NCBI RefSeq assembly: GCF_030161875.1
Contig: NZ_BSVA01000001.1
Coordinates: 2,852,001 to 2,916,000 of the forward strand
Length of the DNA stretch: 64,000 bases
Direction of reading: 5' to 3'
Origin: Homoserinibacter gongjuensis
GTDB taxonomy: Bacteria; Actinomycetota; Actinomycetes; Actinomycetales; Microbacteriaceae
The notes beneath the pieces were generated by a model. It saw only the letters and a list, made by a program, of their open reading frames with translations. It searched no databases and was not told the DNA's origin. Below, one piece after another: positions 58,419-64,000 of the stretch. Within the stretch, counting starts at the first letter, position 1. Every line of letters begins with the position of its first letter. The position numbers and the translations under genes are program-made.

Positions 58419-59113
58419 TCAGAGCCGACCGAGCGCCGAGCGGATCAGGCTCGACCGCACGACCTCGAGCTGGCCGGCGATCTCGCGGGCGAGCTCCTGC
58501 GCCTTGGCTCGACTCGAGGCGTCCTTGCGGCGCGCGATCGGGATGAGGGCGGACTCGATGAGACCGAGCTCACGCTCCGCGGCGGCGCGGAACCCGCGCA
58601 GATGACGCGGCTCGATGCCCGAGCGCTGCAGCTCGACGAGCGACTTGAGCACCGCGAGGGCGTCGTCACCGTAGTGGTCGGCCGGCACGATGAGCGAGGC
58701 CGACACCGCGTCCTGCAGCAGCATCGCGTTCCCGCCCGCCTCACGGATGAGCTCGTCGCGCGTGAGGCGCCGCTCGCTCGGCAGCATCGAGGGGGCGGTG
58801 ACCTTGGCACCCCGGGCAGCACCGGCTCGCGCCCCGCATCCAGTTCGGCGAGGTAGCTGTTGATGACCTTGAGCGGCACGAAGTAATCGCGCTGGATGGA
58901 GAGGATGAGGCGCAGCCGCTCGACGTCGGCGCCCGAGAACTTGCGATAGCCCGACTCCGTGCGGGCCGGGTTCACGAGACCCTTCTCCTCGAGGAAGCGC
59001 AGCTTCGACGGGCTCAGGTCGGGGAACTCCGGATTCAGGCGCGCGAGCACCTGTCCGATGCTGAGGAGTTGGGGCCCGCTCTGCGAGCGGGCCGCCGAGG
59101 TGGCCGCCGCCAT
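58419..59113 (-). CDS. MerR family transcriptional regulator (Rv1828-like), one frameshift
   Basis: DNA-binding protein of about 231 residues. The N-terminal winged helix reads LLSIGQVLARLNPEFPDLSP, then KLRFLEEKGLVNPARTESGY, RKFSGADVERLRLIL and RDYFVPLKVINSYLAELD. The C-terminal part is helical with HYGDDALAVLKSLVELQRSG. The frame breaks in the C run at 58810-58813; one base restores REPVLPGGAKVTAPSML. The ATG at 59113 overlaps the garA stop (TGATG). Rv1828 family proteins form the conserved garA-merR pair in actinobacteria. Confidence 0.88.
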
Positions 59114-59615
59114 CAGCGGGTCGGCACGCGGTCGGCGCGTGAAGCGTAGAACGTGAGTCGGAACTTGCCCACCTGCACCTCGGCACCATCGCTCAGCAGG
59201 GCCGAGTCGATGCGCACGCCGTCGAAGTAGGTGCCGTTGAGCGAGCCGAGATCGCGCACCTGGAACGCGGTGCCCGTGCGCACGAACTCGGCATGACGAC
59301 GCGAGACCGTCACGTCGTCGAGGAAGATGTCGGCATCCGGATGCCGTCCCGCGACGGTGACGTCGCCGTCGAGCAGGAAGCGCGCCCCGACGTTCGGCCC
59401 ACGCCGCACGACGAGCAACGCGGATCCCGAGGAAGCGCCGCGATGGCGTCCTTCTCCTCGGGGCTGACGCCTGCCTCCATGGCCGCGAGCTGCGACCGGA
59501 AGTCCTCGGTGAAGTGGGCGGTGGTGTCGTTCGAAACCGGGCCGGGCGCGGCGGGCGTGTTCACCGCATCCGGCTGCCCCGTGCCTGCGGAACGATCAGT
59601 GGCGTCGTCGACCAT
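59113..59615 (-). CDS. garA: GarA-like FHA domain protein, one frameshift
   Basis: Forkhead-associated regulator of about 167 residues. In mycobacteria and corynebacteria (GarA/OdhI) the unphosphorylated form inhibits 2-oxoglutarate dehydrogenase and controls glutamate metabolism. The phospho-acceptor region, ETTSVF in GarA, appears as DTTAHFTEDF at residues 30-39. The FHA fold shows VAGRHPDADIFLDDVTVSRR, HAEFVR and LGSLNGTYFDGVRI. One base is missing in the C run at 59426-59428; restoring it joins IAALPRG to SALLVVRRGPNVGARFLLDG. The kinase encoded at 44175 is a candidate regulator. Confidence 0.9.
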
Positions 59616-59626
59616 GGCGCCCTCCT

Positions 59627-60229
59627 TCAGTTCCCCAGAGTATCTGATCCGGCCCCGCGCGCTACCCGGTCTTCACGCACAAGTCGCACGGTCTCGCGCA
59701 GATAGATCGCACCCGCCCACCAGTACAAGAAGGTGCCCCACAGCGCGAGCGCCCACCCCGCCGGATCGCTGTAGGCGGCGATGGCCGGGAAGGCCGCGCC
59801 GAGCACGAGGGTGGGCAGTGCGAACAGCAACGCGAAGGTGGCCACCTTGCCCAGGTGGTGCACCGGGAGCGGCCCGTAGCCGTGCGTGGCGAGCACCGGT
59901 CCCATCGCGAGCAGGCCGACATCGCGCAGCACGATGAGGATCACGAGCCACCACGGCAGGAAGTGCTGCCAGGCGAGTCCGATGAGCGTCGAGAAGATGA
60001 AGAGGCGGTCGACGGCCGGATCCAGCACCTGGCCCAGTCGGGTCACCTGGTTGAAGCGCCGCGCGATGAAGCCGTCGACGAAGTCGGTGAGGCTCGAGAT
60101 CACGATCACCACGAGCGCCCAGCCGTACTGCGCAGAGCCGAGCAACCAGAGGAACAGCGGGATGAGCGCGAGACGCACGGCGCTGAGCACGTTCGGAACC
60201 GTCACGACACGTGAGCTGACCGCCTGCAT
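59627..60229 (-). CDS. pgsA: CDP-alcohol phosphatidyltransferase (PgsA family)
   Basis: Membrane enzyme of 200 residues that most likely joins CDP-diacylglycerol and glycerol 3-phosphate, the committed step to phosphatidylglycerol and cardiolipin. The CDP-alcohol signature with its three aspartates reads DFVDGFIARRFNQ then TRLGQVLDPAVDR, and about five hydrophobic helices are present. The ATG at 60229 has GAGGAGG 4-5 nt upstream. It lies 11 nt upstream of garA and corresponds to pgsA2 (Rv1822). Substrate identity is inferred from family resemblance; other polar head groups are possible. Confidence 0.88.
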   Translation of the reverse strand: MQAVSSRVVTVPNVLSAVRLALIPLFLWLLGSAQYGWALVVIVISSLTDFVDGFIARRFNQVTRLGQVLDPAVDRLFIFSTLIGLAWQHFLPWWLVILIVLRDVGLLAMGPVLATHGYGPLPVHHLGKVATFALLFALPTLVLGAAFPAIAAYSDPAGWALALWGTFLYWWAGAIYLRETVRLVREDRVARGAGSDTLGN

Positions 60230-60272
60230 CCGTCCTCCTCCGGGCGAGTCTAGCCATGCGTAGGATGCCGCC

Positions 60273-61094
60273 ATGTCCCCGCTCACGCTCGTCTTCATCG
60301 TCGCCGGCGCCGTCTCGGCGGCGTGCTGGATCGCCTCGCTCATCACGCGCGACACCTCGTGGGTCGACCGCATCTGGTCGGTCGTGCCGGTGGCGTACGT
60401 CTGGATCTTCGCGGGCGCGACCGACTTCACCGACATCCGCCTGCTCGTCATGGCCGGGCTTGTGACCCTGTGGGGTGCGCGGCTCACCTTCAACTTCGCG
60501 CGCAAGGGCGGCTACACGGGCGTCGAAGACTATCGCTGGGCGGTACTGCGCGCCCGGATGAGTCCCGCGGCGTTCCAGGTGTTCAACCTGCTGTTCATCG
60601 TGCTGTTCCAGAACGCGCTGCTCGCCCTCATCACCCTGCCCGCGCTCACCGCGCTCGAGAATCCGGTGCCGTACGGACCGTGGGATGCGGTGCTCACGGC
60701 GCTCTTCCTCGCCGCCTTGGTCGGTGAGACGGTCGCCGATCAGCAGCAGTGGAACTTCCACCGGTGGAAGGCGGCCGAGACGGCGGCCGGGCGCGAAGCC
60801 CGGCCGCGTTTCCTGCAGACGGGGCTGTGGAGGACGTCGCGGCATCCCAACTTCTTCTTCGAGCAGGCGCAGTGGTGGATCTTCTTCCTCATGGGCGCGG
60901 TGGCGGCCGGATCCGTGCTCGTGTGGACGGTCGCCGGCGCGGTGCTGCTGACGTGCCTCTTCATCGGCTCGACGGCGTTCACCGAGTCGATCACGCGCGG
61001 CAAGTACCCGGAGTACGCCGAGTACCAGGCGCGCGTCTCCCCGATCGTGCCGTGGTGGCCGCGACGCCGGACGGCGGGCGCGCGCGTCGCCTGA
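60273..61094 (+). CDS. DUF1295 family membrane protein
   Basis: A 273-residue membrane protein of the DUF1295 family, related to steroid 5-alpha-reductases and isoprenylcysteine methyltransferases; the actual reaction is unknown. About seven hydrophobic segments. The signature region near residues 180-200 reads RFLQTGLWRTSRHPNFFFEQ, followed by a hydrophobic pair and GKYPEYAEYQARVSPIVPWW at the C-terminus, the usual NADPH-binding end of these folds. It is divergent from pgsA and precedes the exopolysaccharide operon. Confidence 0.88.
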   Translation: MSPLTLVFIVAGAVSAACWIASLITRDTSWVDRIWSVVPVAYVWIFAGATDFTDIRLLVMAGLVTLWGARLTFNFARKGGYTGVEDYRWAVLRARMSPAAFQVFNLLFIVLFQNALLALITLPALTALENPVPYGPWDAVLTALFLAALVGETVADQQQWNFHRWKAAETAAGREARPRFLQTGLWRTSRHPNFFFEQAQWWIFFLMGAVAAGSVLVWTVAGAVLLTCLFIGSTAFTESITRGKYPEYAEYQARVSPIVPWWPRRRTAGARVA

Positions 61095-61115
61095 GCTCGG
61101 ATCGAGCAGCCGGGC

Positions 61116-61165
61116 GGTACCCCCGAGCGGTACCCCCGAACGGGTACCCCCAGAACGGGGGTATC
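61116..61165 (+). promoter_or_regulatory. GGTACCCCC iterons, candidate operator
   Basis: GGTACCCCC occurs at 61116-61124, 61129-61137 and 61143-61151, spaced by 13 and 14 bp, with an inverted GGGGGTAT at 61157-61164. The block ends 14 bp before the -35 box, a position suited to an activator or repressor. Confidence 0.65.
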
Positions 61166-61178
61166 GGATGAGAAATCA

Positions 61179-61207
61179 TTGCGGCTGCACCCTTGCCTGA
61201 CTAGATT
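61179..61207 (+). promoter_or_regulatory. Promoter of the exopolysaccharide operon
   Basis: TTGCGG (-35, 61179-61184), a 17-bp spacer and TAGATT (-10, 61202-61207). Transcription should start near 61214, leaving a leader of about 228 nt before the ATG at 61442. Confidence 0.7.
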
Positions 61208-61441
61208 TTCACCATCCTTCGCCGACCCGAGGCGAAGTCACACCGCAGCACCGCCTCCCCCACCGGCTTCCCGAGCCGGCGAACCAACCCCCACATCGCC
61301 CATCACGACAGCTCCCTGCGAGCCTGCCTGTTCCTCCCCCTAGCAGGTACCCGTGCACCCCACCACCTCCCGCGTTCCCGCGTTCCCGCCCACCCCTGAC
61401 GCGCCCGTTCGGTCGCGCCACGCGAACCCCGTGCTCGAGCG

Positions 61442-62962
61442 ATGAGCAGCGCCGCGCATCCTTGGGTCGGGGCAACCGACCCCCGCCTCGCTCTCGCGGT
61501 CGCCCCCGCGCGCTCGCACGCTCAGGCCAGCCCCGGCCGCCGCGCGATGCAGCGCTATCGCGCCGCGCTGGCGTTCCTCGACGGCCTCATCGTCGCCGCC
61601 TCGGTCTCGTCGGCACTGCTCGCACGCTTCGGCACGGGTACTCCCGAGATCGACGTCGTGGGCGTCGCGACCGACTACTGGTGGATCGGCACCGGCATCG
61701 CGGTCGCCTGGTTCCTCGGCCTCGGCGGCTACCGGTCCCGTGACGTGCGCATCATCGGGTCCGGTCCGGTCGAGTACCGCAAGGTCACGGCGGCCACCAC
61801 GACAGTGTTCGGTGTGACCGCGATCATCCTGCTCCTGCTCAAGGTCGACGTGGCCCGCGGGTTCTTCCTGCTCGCATTCCCGCTCGGCCTGCTCGGCCTT
61901 CTGCTCGGGCGCTGGCTCGCGCGCCGCGTGCTCCGCCAGCTGCGTCGTGCCGGGATCGGCACGAACGCCACCGTCATCGTCGGCCGGCGCGGGGAGGTGC
62001 AGCGCGTCCTCGCGACGATCGCCCGCGATCCCGCCTCGGCGTATCGCCCGATCGGCGTCGTGCTGAGTCGCTCCGGAAGCTCGCACGAGGTGCCGATCCC
62101 CGGGCAGGGCAGGATCCCCGTGCTCGGCTCACTCGAGGGGATCGGCGAGACGATCCGGCGGCACCGCGTCGACACGGTCATCATCGCGGGGCAGCCTCGC
62201 GGAGGCGGCGACTTCATCCGCACCGTGGGGTGGGAGCTCGAGCGCACCGACGCCGAGCTCATGATCGCCTCGCGCCTGACCGACGTCGCGGGCCCGCGCA
62301 TCCACTTCCGCCCCGCAGAGGGCATGCCCCTCATGCACGTCGAACTGCCCAACTACGAGGGCGGCAAGCATGTCGTGAAGCGGGTGTTCGATTTCGTCGT
62401 GGCAGCCGGAGCGCTCGTCGCTCTCGCGCCTGTCTTCGCGGCGATCGCGATCGTCATCAAACGCGACGACGGCGGGCCCGTGTTCTTCCGTCAGGAGCGC
62501 GTGGGCCGCAACGGCCGAACCTTCCTGATGTACAAGTTCCGTTCGATGACGCTCGACGCCGAGGCGCGCCTGGCCGAACTCGAGGCCCTCAACGAGGGGA
62601 ACGGGGTGCTCTTCAAGCTGCGGGATGACCCGCGCGTCACGCGACCCGGCCGCATCCTGCGCCGGTACTCGCTCGACGAACTCCCGCAGCTGTGGAACAT
62701 CCTCATGGGGCACATGAGCCTCGTCGGGCCGCGGCCTCCGCTGCTGAGCGAGGTCGAGCGCTACGAGGATCACGTGCTGCGCCGGCTGTACATCAAGCCC
62801 GGCCTCACCGGCATGTGGCAGATCAACGGCCGGTCCGACCTGAGTTGGCAGGACAGCGTGCGCCTCGACCTCTATTACGTCGAGAACTGGTCGCTCACGG
62901 GCGATCTGCTCATCCTGTGGCGCACCCTGCGCATCGTGCTGCGTCCGTCGGGAGCCTACTGA
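61442..62962 (+). CDS. Exopolysaccharide polyprenyl glycosylphosphotransferase (WcaJ/WbaP-like)
   Basis: Priming enzyme that transfers a sugar 1-phosphate from a nucleotide sugar to polyprenyl phosphate. The 506 residues begin with four to five membrane helices (about 38-165), a CoA-binding-like Rossmann domain (about 175-300), one re-entrant helix and the sugar transferase domain. Its signatures are KRVFDFVVAAGALVALAP, FFRQERVGRNGRTFLMYKFR, RRYSLDELPQLWNILMGHMS, LVGPRPPL and the C-terminal KPGLTGMWQINGRSDLSW. The ATG at 61442 has only a weak ribosome-binding site; the ATG at 61547-61550 would delete a hydrophilic lead. Its stop overlaps the next gene by one base. Confidence 0.93.
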   Translation: MSSAAHPWVGATDPRLALAVAPARSHAQASPGRRAMQRYRAALAFLDGLIVAASVSSALLARFGTGTPEIDVVGVATDYWWIGTGIAVAWFLGLGGYRSRDVRIIGSGPVEYRKVTAATTTVFGVTAIILLLLKVDVARGFFLLAFPLGLLGLLLGRWLARRVLRQLRRAGIGTNATVIVGRRGEVQRVLATIARDPASAYRPIGVVLSRSGSSHEVPIPGQGRIPVLGSLEGIGETIRRHRVDTVIIAGQPRGGGDFIRTVGWELERTDAELMIASRLTDVAGPRIHFRPAEGMPLMHVELPNYEGGKHVVKRVFDFVVAAGALVALAPVFAAIAIVIKRDDGGPVFFRQERVGRNGRTFLMYKFRSMTLDAEARLAELEALNEGNGVLFKLRDDPRVTRPGRILRRYSLDELPQLWNILMGHMSLVGPRPPLLSEVERYEDHVLRRLYIKPGLTGMWQINGRSDLSWQDSVRLDLYYVENWSLTGDLLILWRTLRIVLRPSGAY

Positions 62963-63741
62963 TGGCCGCCGCGGGCGTGCTCGAGAACGCGCGTCGTCCC
63001 GGGTTCCGCGAGACGCTCGGCCGGATGTCGGCGGCGCAGAAGCCCGGGCGCGGCGCACCACCGTACTCGCGATGGATCAACCGCCGGATGGGGCGCGTCA
63101 TCGCCGCCGCCGCATTCACGGTGGGGGCGACCCCGAATGCCGTGACCGGGGTGAGCGCGCTGTTCACGGCATCCGCGATCGCGATCATCGCCCTCGTCTC
63201 GCCGGTGTGGTGGCTCGGCCTGCTCGTGGCGGCGCTGCTCGTGCTCGGCTACGCCTTCGACGCGGCCGACGGGCAGCTGGCGCGCGTGCGCGGCGGTGGC
63301 AGCCGCGCGGGTGAATGGCTCGACCACATGGTGGATGTCACCAAGACCTGCCTGCTGCACATCGCGGTGCTGGTCTCGCTCGCTCGCTTCGGCGGGGCGC
63401 CTGGCGAGGCGTTCCTGCTCGTGCCGCTCGGCTACCTCACCGTGTCGGTCGTGCTGTTCTTCGGGATGATGCTCGTCGACCAGCTGCGGCGCTCGGTCGC
63501 CGAGTCGGTTGCGGCGCAGCCGCGCTCCGGGTCGGGCCTGCTGCAGACCCTCGTGGCGCTGCCCACCGACTACGGCATCGTGTGCCTCGCCTTCGTGCTG
63601 TTCGGCTGGCGCGATGCGTTCCTGGTGGCGTACACCCTGCTGTTCGCGGCGCACACCCTCGTGCTGCTCGCGGTGCTCGCCAAGTGGTGGCGAGAACTGC
63701 GCGCACTCGACGCGCGGAGTGCCGCAGCGCGGAAGGCGTGA
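62962..63741 (+). CDS. CDP-alcohol phosphatidyltransferase family membrane protein
   Basis: A 259-residue membrane enzyme with the CDP-alcohol phosphotransferase signature FDAADGQLARVRGGGS followed by RAGEWLDHMVD, giving the three catalytic aspartates near residues 98-125. Five or six hydrophobic segments follow. The head group cannot be told from sequence. The ATG at 62962 shares one base with the stop of the priming glycosyltransferase (TGATG), so it serves the same polysaccharide or glycolipid pathway, perhaps adding a phospho-polyol group to it. It differs from the pgsA product, which lies in a separate operon. Confidence 0.9.
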   Translation: MAAAGVLENARRPGFRETLGRMSAAQKPGRGAPPYSRWINRRMGRVIAAAAFTVGATPNAVTGVSALFTASAIAIIALVSPVWWLGLLVAALLVLGYAFDAADGQLARVRGGGSRAGEWLDHMVDVTKTCLLHIAVLVSLARFGGAPGEAFLLVPLGYLTVSVVLFFGMMLVDQLRRSVAESVAAQPRSGSGLLQTLVALPTDYGIVCLAFVLFGWRDAFLVAYTLLFAAHTLVLLAVLAKWWRELRALDARSAAARKA

Positions 63742-63743
63742 CG

Positions 63744-64000
63744 GTGGCCGAGCTGCGCGTGCTGCTCGACAGCTACTGGTGGTTCGACGGTCCGACCTCG
63801 TGCCGCAACGTCGTGCGCAGCATCGTGCGCACCTGGGCGGAGGACTACCCCGACGATCGGCTCACGCTCACCGCGCGCCCACGTGACGTCGCACGCCTCG
63901 AGTCGGTGCTCGACGGCCTCGGCATCCGCGCCGAGGTGCGCGCCGTGCCCCGTTGGGCCCGCATCCACGCCCTCGCCGCGGTGTCGCTCAGTCGCGAGGC
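63744..64000 (+). CDS. Glycosyltransferase-like protein, N-terminal fragment
   Basis: The first 85 residues of a protein cut by the window edge. It begins VAELRVLLDSYWWFDGPTSC, a layout seen at the start of GT4-type glycosyltransferases in actinobacterial polysaccharide clusters, with RNVVRSIVRTWAEDYP and a Rossmann-like first half. The GTG at 63744 has GGAAGG 7 nt upstream; a GTG at 63738 overlapping the previous stop (GTGA) is an alternative. Family assignment is tentative, based on the short fragment and on its operon with the priming enzyme. Confidence 0.65.
   Translation, partial: MAELRVLLDSYWWFDGPTSCRNVVRSIVRTWAEDYPDDRLTLTARPRDVARLESVLDGLGIRAEVRAVPRWARIHALAAVSLSRE

Larger units (their letters stand above)
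61095..61441. other. 347-bp regulatory gap before the exopolysaccharide operon
   Basis: No gene is visible here. From left to right it holds three GGTACCCCC iterons and an inverted copy (61116-61165), a promoter (61179-61207), and a leader of about 228 nt. The leader has two hairpins (61217-61237, stem CTTCGCC/GGCGAAG; 61263-61279, stem CCGGCT/AGCCGG) followed by about 160 nt that are very C-rich and G-poor. The TACCCCC-AGAAC-GGGGGTA hairpin (61145-61163) may double as a terminator for the DUF1295 gene. Confidence 0.7.

Overview
The window is a GC-rich (about 70 percent by eye) stretch of an actinobacterial chromosome, most likely from the Micrococcales and probably the family Microbacteriaceae. 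This rests on gene content and order: a cytochrome bc1-aa3 supercomplex with a di-heme QcrC, a wag31-type divIVA, a division and cell-wall cluster running from mraZ to divIVA, a polyprenyl synthase / PknL / class II DAHP synthase / PlsC / FadD15-like neighbourhood resembling Rv2166c-Rv2187 of Mycobacterium tuberculosis, and a pgsA / garA / merR / merR block resembling Rv1822-Rv1830. Many genes use GTG starts and several look leaderless. I see no rRNA, tRNA, CRISPR array, prophage or insertion sequence.

Layout. 1-9.3 kb: the start of trpD, divergent ctaE-qcrCAB, convergent ctaC-ctaD-ctaF-GNAT, and erpA; together these give the terminal respiratory branch. 9.4-15 kb: an M20 peptidase, a DUF3043 membrane protein, pyrD, nrdR, hisD and a flavin reductase-like gene. 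15-38 kb: one long leftward block with dnaE, rluD, lspA, divIVA, sepF, yggS, ftsZ, ftsQ, murC, murG, ftsW, murD, mraY, murF, murE, pbpB, an ftsL-like gene, rsmH and mraZ. Many neighbours overlap by 1-19 nt, as expected of translational coupling, and putative MraZ boxes lie upstream. 38-51 kb: DUF3040, polyprenyl synthase, a HelR-like RNA polymerase recycling factor, an Rv2175c-like DNA-binding protein, a triple-LysM wall protein, PASTA kinase PknL, DAHP synthase, PlsC, glucokinase and an acyl-CoA ligase. 51-60 kb: peptide deformylase, a MinD/ParA-like ATPase, pyruvate carboxylase, a second ParA, two MerR regulators, a GarA-like FHA protein and a PgsA-type enzyme. 60-64 kb: DUF1295, then an exopolysaccharide operon (priming glycosyltransferase, CDP-alcohol phosphotransferase, start of a glycosyltransferase) behind a promoter with operator-like iterons and a long C-rich leader.

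Quality of the sequence. Nineteen genes carry 25 apparent frameshifts. Each is restored by adding one base to a G or C run of 3-5, and several of the genes are essential. I read these as base-calling or assembly deletions, not pseudogenes, and I give each such gene its full restored span.

The most unusual signals are non-coding. Two long palindromes (11428-11537 and 51361-51474) share identical unpaired segments on opposite strands, while their inner stems differ and stay paired. A second family of units with GGTTTCGAGACG and CTCCTCAACC ends (21265, 42138-42240, 57608-57697) also keeps a variable but paired core. The four large palindromes all lie between convergent genes, which suggests a role at transcript ends.
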